Shown one piece after another: positions 17,365-26,406 of a stretch of 64,000 nucleotides of DNA. Each line of letters starts with the position of its first letter. The stretch's first letter is position 1. The translations under genes and the position numbers were made by a program. The DNA comes from Paenibacillus macquariensis (lineage in GTDB: Bacteria > Bacillota > Bacilli > Paenibacillales > Paenibacillaceae), in contig NZ_FTNK01000010.1 in NCBI RefSeq assembly GCF_900156375.1, forward strand, positions 124,001-188,000, written 5' to 3'. The notes under the pieces are model-generated. The model worked only from the letters and a program-made list of their open reading frames with translations, was not told the origin of the DNA and did not search any database.

Positions 17365-19638
17365 ATGCTTGATACACAAAACATCGATATAGAAGAGAAT
17401 GTACGATACGTGAGCAACCTGGGAGGTCCTACACTTGGGTATTCCACAACATCAGGGGTTACGATTCTGGAGCAGGATGGGCTGTTCTTCAAAGACTTGA
17501 ATCAGAACGGCACGTTGGATAGATATGAAGATTGGCGCTTGTCACCGGAGGAACGGGCAAAAGACTTAGCATCCAAAATGACCATCGAACAAATAGCGGG
17601 TCTAATGCTCTATAGCAGACATCAATCAATTCCTGGATTGAGCCACGGCTGGTTCCCCAGTACGTATGGCGGGAAGTCTTATGAAGAGAGCGGGGCGAAG
17701 CCTTGGGACCTGACGGATGAACAGCTTGCTTTTCTGGCCAAAGATCATTTAAGACATATCCTTATGACCGTGGTTGAGAGTCCAGAGGTTGCGGCGCGTT
17801 GGAACAATCAAGTACAGGCATTCGCTGAAGGTGCTGGCCTTGGTATTCCCGCCAACAACAGTTCTGATCCGCGTCATGGGTCTGATTCGAGCTCTGAATT
17901 CAATGCCGGTTCAGGAAGCCAGATTTCAATGTGGCCAGAAACGCTAGGGCTTGCGGCTACCTTTGAACCCTCAATTACGCAGAAATTTGGCGAGATTGCT
18001 GCGAAGGAGTACCGGGCACTGGGTATTGCAACCGCTTTGTCCCCACAGATTGATATTGCTACGGACCCACGCTGGTTCCGATTCAACGGTACCTTCGGGG
18101 AGGATTCCAAGCTCTCAGCGGATATGGCTCGTAGTTATGTGGATGGTTTCCAAACTTCGGAAGGTGAGAAAGAAATTACGGATGGCTGGGGCTATGACAG
18201 CGTCAACGCGATGGTTAAACACTGGCCGGGCGGAGGTTCGGGTGAAGGCGGAAGAGATGCGCATTTCGGTTGTGGAAAGTATGCGGTTTACCCAGGGAAT
18301 AATTTTGAAGAGCATCTAATTCCTTTCGTCGACGGTGCATTCAATCTGTCAGGGAAGACAGGCAAGGCTTCAGCGGTGATGCCTTACTATACCGTTTCCG
18401 TGGATCAGGATACGGTGAATGGGGAGAATGTCGGTAACTCCTATAATACGTATCTCATTCAGGATCTGTTGCGTGGCAAATACGGTTATGACGGAGTAGT
18501 ATGTACGGATTGGCTGATTACAGCAGATGAAACAGCTAGTAAAGATACCTTTTTGAGCGGTAAGCCGTGGGGGGTTGAAGGCCTCAGTGTGGCAGAGCGG
18601 CATTATAAACTTCTTATGGCAGGCGTCGATCAGTTTGGTGGAAATAATGAAGTGGAACCGGTTCTGGAAGCTTATCAAATGGGTGTGGCTGAACATGGGG
18701 AGTCTTACATGCGTAGCCGTTTTGAGCAGTCAGCGGTGCGTCTGCTGAACAATATTTTCCGTGTAGGTTTGTTCGAGAATCCTTATCTTGAGATCAAAGA
18801 AAGTGTGCGAATTGTTGGAAGCCCGGAATTCATGAAAGAGGGCTATGAAGCTCAGCTGAAGTCAATCGTACTTCTTAAGAATAAGAATCAGGTACTGCCG
18901 CTGCAGCCGAAGAGCACTGTCTACATTCCGAAGAGATTCACTCCGATCGGGAAGGACTGGTTCGGCAATCCAACACCGGAATCGTTTGAACATCCAGTCA
19001 ATCTGAATGTTGTAGCGAAATACTTCAATGTAACGGATAACCCAGATGAGGCAGATTTCGGGTTGGTCTTCATCAGCAGTCCTAATTCAGGGTTTGGATT
19101 CAGTCAGGAAGATGCAGACCAAGGCGGGAATGGTTATGTACCGCTTAGTCTTCAGTACAACACTTATACAGCCGAACATGCCCGTGAGGTCAGTCTTGCC
19201 GGTGATGGAAGAGAAAATGATGTGCTTAATCGGTCTTACAAGGGTAAATCGGTCACTCCGCACAACAAGGTGGATTTGAATACAGTTCTGGAGACCAAGG
19301 CCATGATGAAAGGCAAGCCTGTTATCGTGTCGATGCTCTTGTCCAACCCAACAATCGTTGAGGAGTTCGAGTTCGAGGTAGATGCTATCATCGTGAACTT
19401 CGGTGTACAAGATCAAGCAATTATGGAGGTGCTGACAGGGGTTGTGGAGCCTTCTGGGTTGCTACCGATGCAGATGCCTGCCAACATGAGAACGGTTGAA
19501 GAACAGTTCGAGGATGTGGCGCATGATATGGAGTGCCATGTAGATTCCGAGAATCATACCTACGACTTCGCGTTTGGCCTTAATTGGAGCGGGGAGATTG
19601 AAGATAATCGGACTGAGAAATACCGCAAAATCCGCTAA
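17365..19638 (+). CDS. GH3 beta-glycosidase, second enzyme
   Basis: Second GH3 enzyme, 757 aa, no signal peptide. An N-terminal segment of about 35 residues is followed by a calcium-loop-like FKDLNQNGTLDRYEDW, then the barrel with VKHWPGGGSGEGGRDAH and the nucleophile Asp382 in VVCTDWLIT. The C-terminal sandwich (SIVLLKNKNQVLPL) follows. It has no fibronectin-like domain, unlike the enzyme encoded 22 bases upstream, so the two probably split the work on different linkages or chain lengths. It resembles exo-beta-glucosidases of the type with long insertions. It is the last gene of the operon; a strong terminator follows. Confidence 0.92.
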   Translation: MLDTQNIDIEENVRYVSNLGGPTLGYSTTSGVTILEQDGLFFKDLNQNGTLDRYEDWRLSPEERAKDLASKMTIEQIAGLMLYSRHQSIPGLSHGWFPSTYGGKSYEESGAKPWDLTDEQLAFLAKDHLRHILMTVVESPEVAARWNNQVQAFAEGAGLGIPANNSSDPRHGSDSSSEFNAGSGSQISMWPETLGLAATFEPSITQKFGEIAAKEYRALGIATALSPQIDIATDPRWFRFNGTFGEDSKLSADMARSYVDGFQTSEGEKEITDGWGYDSVNAMVKHWPGGGSGEGGRDAHFGCGKYAVYPGNNFEEHLIPFVDGAFNLSGKTGKASAVMPYYTVSVDQDTVNGENVGNSYNTYLIQDLLRGKYGYDGVVCTDWLITADETASKDTFLSGKPWGVEGLSVAERHYKLLMAGVDQFGGNNEVEPVLEAYQMGVAEHGESYMRSRFEQSAVRLLNNIFRVGLFENPYLEIKESVRIVGSPEFMKEGYEAQLKSIVLLKNKNQVLPLQPKSTVYIPKRFTPIGKDWFGNPTPESFEHPVNLNVVAKYFNVTDNPDEADFGLVFISSPNSGFGFSQEDADQGGNGYVPLSLQYNTYTAEHAREVSLAGDGRENDVLNRSYKGKSVTPHNKVDLNTVLETKAMMKGKPVIVSMLLSNPTIVEEFEFEVDAIIVNFGVQDQAIMEVLTGVVEPSGLLPMQMPANMRTVEEQFEDVAHDMECHVDSENHTYDFAFGLNWSGEIEDNRTEKYRKIR

Positions 19639-19650
19639 CCTACTGGAGGA

Positions 19651-19683
19651 AGTCCGCTACTGATACAGTGGCGGACTTTTTTT
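19651..19683 (+). terminator. Rho-independent terminator after GH3 operon
   Basis: AGTCCGCTAC pairs with GTGGCGGACT (one T-G wobble) around TGATACA, followed by TTTTTTT. This is a textbook terminator for the GH3 operon. Confidence 0.9.
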
Positions 19684-19690
19684 AGTTTAT

Positions 19691-19951
19691 TTATATTTTC
19701 TTCGCGATGCTTCTTCTTATGATTAGACCGAGATAGGTCATCAATGTCGGTACAGCTATGGCGGAAGCACAAATGGCAAAGAGAGCAGATACAGTACCAA
19801 CATAACTATCTGTGTTCTCTGTATAGGCAAACAGCCCCAAACTTATCACGATTATTACCGAGGAAATAAGGGTGGCTATTCCGATTTTTTTGGCAACTCT
19901 ACTATATTTCTCGTAAGACGCTATATAATGATGATTTTTAGTCTTACTCAT
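19691..19951 (-). CDS. Small two-helix membrane protein
   Basis: An 86-aa protein I do not recognise. The first 25 residues are basic and hydrophilic, then two transmembrane helices (about residues 28-47 and 55-77) and a basic tail RRSIAKK. I start at the ATG at 19951 because GGAGG lies 9 bases upstream; an earlier in-frame start at 20026 would run into the PadR frame. It overlaps the end of the PadR-like gene by 8 bases, so the two form an operon. Many PadR regulators are paired with small membrane proteins, but this one's function is unknown. Confidence 0.72.
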   Translation of the reverse strand: MSKTKNHHYIASYEKYSRVAKKIGIATLISSVIIVISLGLFAYTENTDSYVGTVSALFAICASAIAVPTLMTYLGLIIRRSIAKKI

Positions 19952-20195
19952 AATTATTTTCCTCCTTGGACGATTCAATCGCTTTCCTTCCTTGCTCTGC
20001 CATCCGTGAACGTCGCTCGATTTCATTCAGCACGATGTCTCTCCCTTTATCTGTTACCATATAAGGTTTACGCCGTTCATCATCGGAACTTCCCGCCTGT
20101 ATATATTCGTTCTTGACCATTTTCTTGATTAACGTATACAGCGTCGCCGGTCCTACGATCACATCGCCATCTAAATGAATTGGATATTTTAACAA
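19944..20195 (-). pseudogene. PadR-family regulator, N-terminus missing
   Basis: The 83-residue frame begins inside a PadR winged-helix domain: GDVIVGPATLYTLIKKM is the recognition-helix and wing region that normally starts near residue 30, followed by ERRKPY and VTDKGR. The normal first helix (an AVYYILLAL / HGY type segment) is absent. An in-frame TGA lies two codons before the TTG at 20195, and no full-length alternative start exists. It is therefore probably a truncated remnant. The break lies where the upstream region of the divergent ABC operon begins. A working shortened protein is unlikely but not excluded. Confidence 0.7.
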
Positions 20196-20312
20196 ATATA
20201 ATCAATTGAGGAAATATAGCGGAAATAAACACGAACTATACTGTAGTAGGGTAGAAGCAACAAGAACACATAGAGAACCCACATTAATCCACGCGGGAGT
20301 GAAGTAGAAATC

Positions 20313-21419
20313 ATGAAACATTGGTTTAAGAGGGAGTTAGCTGTCGGTCTTGTTCTATCTATGTCGGTTCTAATGCTTGCTGCATGTGGGGGAAATACCA
20401 ACAAGGAAGTGAAAGCGAGTAGTGAGGTTGAAGTCATTTCTGTAGCAGATCTTGAGAAGAAAGCGAAGGAAGAGGGTTCTGTCGTAAGCGTCGGAATGCC
20501 GGATACCTGGGCGAACTGGAAAGATACATGGGCGGATCTGCAGACTAAATATACATTAACGCACACGGACACGGATATGTCGAGTGCTGAGGAAGTAGCC
20601 AAGTTCGATGCTGAGAAAGACAAGCCAACGGCGGATATCGGGGATGTTGGTATCGCATTCGGACCTGTGGCGATTGATAAAGGCGTAACACAAGCGTATA
20701 AGACGTCCCATTGGGATGAGATTCCAGATTGGGCCAAAGACAAGGACGGACATTGGGTCGTAGGTTACCAAGGTTCGATCTCATTCCTGACGAATAAGAC
20801 GCTTGTACAAACACCACCCCAAAGCTGGGAAGATCTTAAGAATGGTAATTACAAAATCATTGTTGGTGACGTAACGAAAGCTGCACAAGCTCAAATGGCC
20901 GTTCTGGCCGCAGCGATTGCTTTTGGCGGAGACGAATCGAACATTGAGCCAGGGATTGCATTCTTCGAGGATCTTGCGAAAAAGGGTCGTTTATCCAATG
21001 CAGAAGCTAGTATAGCGAATATTGAAAAAGGTGAAGTTGAAGTGACGATGTTATGGGATTTCAATGCTCTCAACTATAGCGATCAGCTTGGTAAAGATAA
21101 ATTTGATGTAGCTATTCCTAAAGAAGGTAGTGTTGTGAGTGGATATGCGACAATCATCAACAAGTATGCTCCACATCCATATGCAGCGAAACTTACTCGT
21201 GAATATATTTTGAGCGATGCAGGTCAGATTAACTTAGCTAAAGGGTATGCCAGACCGATCCGTGATAGCGTGAAGTTACCTGCTGACGTAGCGGCAAAGC
21301 TCCTACCAAATGAAGCCTATGCGAAAGTTAAACCGGTTGGTGATTACAAGGTGTGGGAAGCAACGGCTAAGGCCATTCCTCAGATGTGGCAAGATCGTGT
21401 TCTTGTACACATGAACTAA
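20313..21419 (+). CDS. ABC transporter substrate-binding lipoprotein, iron/phosphonate/putrescine type
   Basis: Extracellular binding protein of 368 aa with lipobox LAAC (Cys25). It belongs to the family 1 group that works with PotB/PotC- or FbpB-type permeases and a PotA-type ATPase, all encoded downstream. The segment SISFLTNKTLVQTPPQSWEDL and the C-terminal IRDSVKLP region are typical. Known members of this group carry iron, polyamines, 2-aminoethylphosphonate or phosphate esters. The phosphatase-like genes at the operon end favour an organophosphate or phosphonate, but this is inference. Confidence 0.85.
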   Translation: MKHWFKRELAVGLVLSMSVLMLAACGGNTNKEVKASSEVEVISVADLEKKAKEEGSVVSVGMPDTWANWKDTWADLQTKYTLTHTDTDMSSAEEVAKFDAEKDKPTADIGDVGIAFGPVAIDKGVTQAYKTSHWDEIPDWAKDKDGHWVVGYQGSISFLTNKTLVQTPPQSWEDLKNGNYKIIVGDVTKAAQAQMAVLAAAIAFGGDESNIEPGIAFFEDLAKKGRLSNAEASIANIEKGEVEVTMLWDFNALNYSDQLGKDKFDVAIPKEGSVVSGYATIINKYAPHPYAAKLTREYILSDAGQINLAKGYARPIRDSVKLPADVAAKLLPNEAYAKVKPVGDYKVWEATAKAIPQMWQDRVLVHMN

Positions 21420-21471
21420 TCAGTATGTCAGTATGTAAGCTTACAATCGTGAACTATATCTAAATAGTGGA

Positions 21472-21498
21472 GCGTCTTCGTCTTCTTGCCGAAGACGC
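21472..21498 (+). terminator. Intercistronic hairpin between binding protein and permease
   Basis: GCGTCTTCG and CGAAGACGC form a perfect 9-base-pair stem with a 9-base loop, followed by CCCTTTTATTT. It may act as partial terminator or 3' stabiliser for the binding-protein mRNA. Confidence 0.7.
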
Positions 21499-21531
21499 CC
21501 CTTTTATTTACAGGGAGGATAAGTGATAGGC

Positions 21532-22452
21532 ATGAAGTGGAGAAATCGATGGATTTTTCTAGGGTTAGTCCCCTTTGTACTAATGGTTGTAGCATTTCAA
21601 TTCGCTCCGATCTTGTCCATGATAACCGGAAGTGTAAGGCCGGAAGATGGTACGGGCTTTACGTTGAGTTACTACGCAAGAGTACTTCAAAGTGCGTTCT
21701 ATTTAAAAGCGATTAAGAACAGTCTACTCATTTCCGTATCATCGAGCATCATTGGTATTATCGTGGGACTTATTTGTGCTTATTCGATCACGCGATTCTC
21801 ACCAAGGATACGTAATCGACTTCTCATGCTTTCCAATATGACTTCGAATTTCTCGGGTGTTCCACTTGCCTTCTCGTATATCATTTTGTTAGGTAATAAC
21901 GGTGTGTTCACGCTGTTGTTTAAACAGTGGGGATGGAACGTATTCGGCGACTTTAATTTGTATAGTTGGACAGGACTCATTTTGGTCTATGTTTACTTTC
22001 AGATTCCACTCGCTTTGTTATTGTTGTATCCCTCTTTCTATGGGATTCGTGATCAATGGAAAGAAGCGGCGTCGCTTCTGGGTGCAAACAAGTGGCAATT
22101 CTGGACAACGATAGGCATACCTGTTCTGACGCCAGCGGTGTTCGGGACGCTTGGCATTCTATTCGCAAATGCGATGGGTGCTTATGCGACAGCCTACGCG
22201 TTAGTTGGCGGCAACTATAATTTGCTTGCGGTTCAGATTGGCTCCCTAGTGTCGGGAGACGTGGTGAATGAGCCACAACTTGGTAATGTGCTTGCAGTTA
22301 TCCTTGCGCTTTCCACACTACTAGCCGTGTTTCTTAATCATAAGATGACACAGCGTTCACAGATGTTTAATTCCAATTCAGCTTCTAGACAAGTCCGCAA
22401 ACGTCGGACATTACTGCGACCTTGGGCTACGACTGTGAAGGAGGAATTGTGA
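21532..22452 (+). CDS. ABC transporter permease (PotB/FbpB-like, first subunit)
   Basis: Membrane permease of 306 aa with six helices and a cytoplasmic EAA-type loop QWKEAASLLGANKWQFW. The start is uncertain: ATG 21532 has GGGAGG 13 bases upstream, while GTG 21523 has it only 4 bases away. The stop overlaps the next start by one base (TGATG), so the two permeases are translationally coupled. Confidence 0.9.
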   Translation: MKWRNRWIFLGLVPFVLMVVAFQFAPILSMITGSVRPEDGTGFTLSYYARVLQSAFYLKAIKNSLLISVSSSIIGIIVGLICAYSITRFSPRIRNRLLMLSNMTSNFSGVPLAFSYIILLGNNGVFTLLFKQWGWNVFGDFNLYSWTGLILVYVYFQIPLALLLLYPSFYGIRDQWKEAASLLGANKWQFWTTIGIPVLTPAVFGTLGILFANAMGAYATAYALVGGNYNLLAVQIGSLVSGDVVNEPQLGNVLAVILALSTLLAVFLNHKMTQRSQMFNSNSASRQVRKRRTLLRPWATTVKEEL

Positions 22453-23261
22453 TGGAGACCAGAGTGAAGAAGACGGGCTTAACACATAAATTACTTATGT
22501 TTGTGCTTATGATTTATTTGCTGATTCCCTTATTGGCTACCTTTCTCTATGCGTTCGCAAAAGAATGGCAGACGACCGTGCTTCCAGAGCGATGGACGGT
22601 GGGATGGTTCAGCGAAATGTTTCAAGATATTCGCTTTCTGGATGCGTTGTGGACTTCGCTGTATTTATGCTCGATAAGCGTTGCTCTGAGTCTAGTTATC
22701 ATGTTACCTGCAGTATTTATCATTACAGTCTACTTGCCGAAGTGGGAGTCATTCATGAAGGGTATTGTCGTTCTGCCGTATGCCGTACCTGGTGTGGTAG
22801 CAGCGGTTGGACTTATTCGGGCGTATTCTTCAGGACCCATTGAAATTGCAGGAACGGCTTATATTTTAATAGGAGCTTATTTCATAGTCATTCTACCCTA
22901 CATGTATCAGGGAATTCGAAACAGTCTGCTTACCGTCTCGGCAGTTGAGTTACTAGGCTCGGCAGAACTGTTAGGCGCTACTCGAATAAAAGCATTCGTG
23001 AGCGTCATTTTACCGAATATATGGCCTGGTGTTATGACCTCAACGTTGTTATCTTTCTCGGTGTTATTCGGTGAATTCGTATTAACCAATATGTTAGTCG
23101 GAGGGCATATACAGACCATTCAGGTCTACCTTTACCAAAGGGTGGGGGAAAGCGGGCATTTGGCAAGCGCTATAGCAATATCCTACTTCATATTTATTCT
23201 AGTGCTGTCCATGATTCTAATGAAACTTGGTAAGAGAATGAACAGGGGGATCGAAGGATGA
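22452..23261 (+). CDS. ABC transporter permease (PotC/FbpB-like, second subunit)
   Basis: Second permease, 269 aa, with six helices and the EAA-type loop ELLGSAELLGATRIKAF. I start at ATG 22452 with AAGGAGG 7 bases upstream, ignoring an in-frame extension to 22422 that would overlap the previous gene further. It overlaps the ATPase gene by 4 bases (ATGA). Confidence 0.92.
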   Translation: METRVKKTGLTHKLLMFVLMIYLLIPLLATFLYAFAKEWQTTVLPERWTVGWFSEMFQDIRFLDALWTSLYLCSISVALSLVIMLPAVFIITVYLPKWESFMKGIVVLPYAVPGVVAAVGLIRAYSSGPIEIAGTAYILIGAYFIVILPYMYQGIRNSLLTVSAVELLGSAELLGATRIKAFVSVILPNIWPGVMTSTLLSFSVLFGEFVLTNMLVGGHIQTIQVYLYQRVGESGHLASAIAISYFIFILVLSMILMKLGKRMNRGIEG

Positions 23262-24301
23262 GTGCATATTTGGAGTTACAGGGAATTCGTAAGCAATTCG
23301 GGAATACCAACGTGCTGAATCATGTGGATTTACAAATCCGTGAAGGTGAGCTTGTCACGTTGCTAGGGCCTTCTGGTTGTGGGAAAAGTACGCTACTACG
23401 CTGCATAGCAGGCCTTACGGAAATAGATGGCGGACAGATTCTTTTAGAACAGAAAGATATCGTGAATCTTGCTCCTCGTAACCGAGAAATCGGAATGGTA
23501 TTTCAATCCTATGCCTTGTTCCCTAATTTAACCGTAGCTGAGAATATCCAATATGGCATGAAAATGAGAGGGGCATCCAAAGGAGAAAGACGCAATCGTT
23601 CTGAAGAATTGCTTGCGCTAATCGATCTTGAAGACAAACGTGATGCGTATCCCCAACATCTCTCGGGTGGTCAACAACAACGTGTGGCACTTGCCCGTTC
23701 GCTTGCTGTTCAGCCTAAGGTTCTCTTACTTGATGAACCGCTTAGTGCATTAGATGCTAAGATTCGGAAGAACCTGCGGACAGAAATACGAGATATTCAG
23801 AAAAAGTTTAACATGACGACGATATTCGTAACCCATGATCAGGAGGAAGCCTTAATTCTATCTGATCGGGTATGTCTCATGAATAAGGGAAGTATTGTTC
23901 AACAGGGAACCCCGGAAGAGTTATACACGACGCCTCGAACAGAGTTTGTCGCTCGGTTCATGGGGAGCTACAATGTGCTGACCAAGCCCGAGGTATTAAG
24001 GCTGTTCGAACGGGTAGATAGTACAGCGGAAAGCTTCGCCATTCGTCCTGAATCGTTCATTCTTCTGAATGAGGAAGGTCGTAACGAGGCGTTATATGCT
24101 GATAAACGCATCGTGGACGGAAACGTCCATGCCGTATCCATACTAGGTAATATCATCCGTTACGAGATAGATGCTGCTGGTGTAAGGCTGACGATTGATG
24201 TATTGAATGATGGTCGATCGCATCGAATAGGAGATCGAGGCGCTGTAAGTTTAGCATTAGATGATTCTCAACTGTTACATCTCGAGAAGGAAGGAGCGTA
24301 A
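23258..24301 (+). CDS. ABC transporter ATP-binding protein, PotA-like
   Basis: Cytoplasmic ATPase of 347 aa. Walker A is GPSGCGKST (about residue 39), the Q-loop follows, the signature is LSGGQQQR, Walker B is VLLLDEP and the switch His lies in FVTHDQEEA. The last 100 residues form a TOBE regulatory domain (IRPESFILL and downstream). It powers the importer formed by the two upstream permeases and the lipoprotein. The stop lies 3 bases before the DeoR start. Confidence 0.95.
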   Translation: MSAYLELQGIRKQFGNTNVLNHVDLQIREGELVTLLGPSGCGKSTLLRCIAGLTEIDGGQILLEQKDIVNLAPRNREIGMVFQSYALFPNLTVAENIQYGMKMRGASKGERRNRSEELLALIDLEDKRDAYPQHLSGGQQQRVALARSLAVQPKVLLLDEPLSALDAKIRKNLRTEIRDIQKKFNMTTIFVTHDQEEALILSDRVCLMNKGSIVQQGTPEELYTTPRTEFVARFMGSYNVLTKPEVLRLFERVDSTAESFAIRPESFILLNEEGRNEALYADKRIVDGNVHAVSILGNIIRYEIDAAGVRLTIDVLNDGRSHRIGDRGAVSLALDDSQLLHLEKEGA

Positions 24302-24304
24302 GGC

Positions 24305-25090
24305 ATGTCCATATCTTCGGAAGAACGCAAACGAGTCATCGTGGAGCAATTAAAGCTGGAAGGGCAAGTGAAAGTGCCCGAATTATGTTTGCGTTTTACG
24401 GTCTCTGAGGAAACAGTTCGTCGCGATCTTGTGTTATTGGAGAGGGAAGGTTTGGTGAAACGAGTATACGGTGGAGCTGTGCTCACGAAGCCGTCTAACT
24501 ATGAGCCTCCTTATTTACAACGCCAGATGGTGAAGGCAGAAGAGAAAGCGCGAATCGGTCGAGCAGCGGCTAATCTCATCGAATCCGGTGACACCATTGC
24601 TATTGATGTTGGCACTACGACACTTGAGTTAGCCAAAGCGATCGTAGGACGGGAACGGCTTACCATATTAACTCATTCTCTTGCGGTTGCCTATCACTTG
24701 ATGGAATCCCTGAACAGCGGGAAATTCACCGGTAAGATCATCGTTATCGGAGGTGAATTGAATCCGGAGCAGCAATCGATGTCAGGGTCGCTTGGTGAAA
24801 GTATGATGTCGCAGTTCCGTGTAGATAAAGCATTTATCTCTGTTGGAGGCATTTCACTGAGTCGGGGAATGAGTGACTATGACTTGGGTGAGACGGTTAT
24901 TTCTCGGAGAATGGTGGAGGCAGCTAGCCAGACGATTGTATTGGCCGACGATTCCAAGTTTGATAAGGAAGCATTTATTGAAATCATGCCCCTGCGGAGA
25001 GTTCATATTGTCGTGAGTAACGTTGCTCCTCCGAGGGAATGGGCGCAGATGATCAGGAACAATCATCTTCAATGGACGGAAGCGAAATGA
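24305..25090 (+). CDS. DeoR-family transcriptional regulator
   Basis: A 261-aa regulator. An N-terminal DeoR HTH (ERKRVIVEQLKLEGQVKVPE, then ETVRRDLVLLEREG) precedes a sugar-phosphate-sensing domain of the DeoR/GlpR C-terminal type with GDTIAIDVGTTTLELA and the VGGISLSRGMSDYD region. Proteins of this family usually respond to phosphorylated sugars. Being inside the importer operon, it probably regulates it, which suits a phosphorylated substrate or product. Confidence 0.93.
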   Translation: MSISSEERKRVIVEQLKLEGQVKVPELCLRFTVSEETVRRDLVLLEREGLVKRVYGGAVLTKPSNYEPPYLQRQMVKAEEKARIGRAAANLIESGDTIAIDVGTTTLELAKAIVGRERLTILTHSLAVAYHLMESLNSGKFTGKIIVIGGELNPEQQSMSGSLGESMMSQFRVDKAFISVGGISLSRGMSDYDLGETVISRRMVEAASQTIVLADDSKFDKEAFIEIMPLRRVHIVVSNVAPPREWAQMIRNNHLQWTEAK

Positions 25091-25109
25091 AACAAAGGGG
25101 GACGTTGGA

Positions 25110-25981
25110 ATGACGGAAACAGCAGGTAAGCTTATCGTTGTTGTCTTGGATGGACTGAGATATGATTCGGCACGCAAGTATTTAGGTTACATGGAGCACC
25201 TTGTAGAACAAGGAGAAGTCACTTGTTATCAGGTTAGATCCGAACTGCCGAGCCTCTCTCGCCCGCTCTACGAAGTTATACTTACCGGAACTCCTGTCGT
25301 AAAGAATGGCATAACAGCTAATCATATCGTGAGATTAAGTCAGGAACAGAGCGTGTTCCATATTGCTGCAAAGGCAGGATTAAGAACGGCTGCAGCAGCG
25401 TATCATTGGGTGAGTGAGTTGTATAATGCTGCGCCCTTTAACCTCATAACAGATCGTCATCAGCATGATGAGGAGAAACCTATTCAGCATGGTATATTCT
25501 ACTTCGAGGATCATTATCCAGATAGTCATTTGTTCGTGGACGCTGAATATTTGCGTACGACGTACGACCCAGATTTCTTATATATTCATTCCATGAACAT
25601 AGATGATGCGGGACACAAGTTCGGAGGAGAAAGTAAAGAATACGAGGCTTCTGTTCGAGCGGTCGATGGTATGCTTGCGACTGTGGTTCCACTTTGGTTA
25701 TCTCTGGGTTATCAAATCATCGTCACTTCCGACCACGGGATGAACGCCACTAGACAACATGGAGGCACGGAACCTGAGAGCGGCATGTTCCTCTCTATAT
25801 TTGGGGAGAATCCCCAATCTCGCATATAAATAATAATGGACAGTCTTTGTCGCAGCTCATTCTTGCCCCATTAATGTGTCATTACCTCGGACTTACACCT
25901 TCTAGTGAAATGAAGGACCTTGGTGAACCAGTAATAGAAGAGATTGGATTACATTCGGATAGACAGGAGACTAACCTGTGA
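25110..25981 (+). pseudogene. Alkaline-phosphatase-superfamily phosphodiesterase, frameshifted
   Basis: The frame starting at 25110 encodes 239 residues of a nucleotide-pyrophosphatase-like metal enzyme: VVVLDGLRYDSARKY with the metal Asp, PSLSRPLYEVILTGTP with the nucleophile Ser or Thr region, HSMNIDDAGHKFGG, and ITSDHGMNATRQHGG-type metal ligands. It stops at 25827-25829. From 25826 the -1 frame continues with a sensible C-terminus (SQLILAPLMCHYLGLTPSSE) up to TGA at 25981. The family normally ends with this segment, so one frameshift in the AT-rich stretch near 25824-25837 has split the gene. It could be a real mutation, a sequencing error or slippage. All metal-binding motifs lie before the shift. 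Confidence 0.72.
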
Positions 25982-26079
25982 AATTTGATATGCATTTTCA
26001 TCAGTACGATATCCCGCTTACGTTATCTTCTGACGCCTATCTTCCAGAAGATATTGGAATTTATTGGACGAATATATAG
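25978..26079 (+). pseudogene. PHP-domain phosphoesterase remnant with internal deletion
   Basis: A 33-codon frame from GTG 25978, overlapping the previous stop by GTGA. It begins KFDMHFHQY, which has the D-x-H-x-H first metal motif of PHP phosphoesterases. It then continues directly with DIPLTLSSDAYLPEDIG, which resembles the last PHP motif (SDAH, here SDAY) before a C-terminal tail. The roughly 180 residues normally in between are missing. I read it as an internally deleted gene that once completed the operon with the phosphatase upstream. Confidence 0.55.
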
Positions 26080-26176
26080 CGCGAGCGGTAAGTGTGTGGT
26101 ATACGGAATAGACAGTATTCAGAGAATGTAAGCTGATCAAAGTACCTATTGGAACTGTAACTTAATGAAAGGAGAA

Positions 26177-26219
26177 GCCGCTCAAACCTTACACGGGAGT
26201 AAGGTCGGAGCGGTTTTTT
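26177..26219 (+). terminator. Rho-independent terminator after the importer/phosphoesterase operon
   Basis: CCGCTC pairs with GAGCGG outside and ACCTTAC with GTAAGGT inside, followed by TTTTTT. It closes the operon that starts at 20313. Confidence 0.9.
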
Positions 26220-26344
26220 CTTGCTGGAGTATCAAGCTAATTTTTTTTGAATTGAAGCCACATAGGTTGTATACCATGTTCGAGGAATATGTTACCATTA
26301 ACGACAAGTGAAAGGTGTGTCCGTTATATGTCCACAAATTATAT

Positions 26345-26358
26345 TGGAAGCGTTTACT
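26345..26358 (+). promoter_or_regulatory. cre-like site upstream of sensor kinase
   Basis: TGGAAGCGTTTACT matches the cre consensus at 12 of 14 positions. It lies 49 bases before the start of the second YesM-type kinase gene. Confidence 0.45.
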
Positions 26359-26406
26359 AAAAAGGCACTTATTTTGCTAGTGTGTAGCTAAGATCGAGGT
26401 GCGAAC

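Larger units (their letters stand above)
26080..26406. other. Gene-free stretch with terminator and cre-like site
   Basis: No coding signal after the broken PHP gene. A strong terminator lies at 26177-26219 and a cre-like site at 26345-26358. The rest is AT-rich promoter-type DNA before the sensor kinase. Confidence 0.6.

Noticed and set aside
20189..20743. 184-codon minus-strand frame opposite the binding-protein gene
   Set aside because: It overlaps a clear lipoprotein gene and shows no domain.
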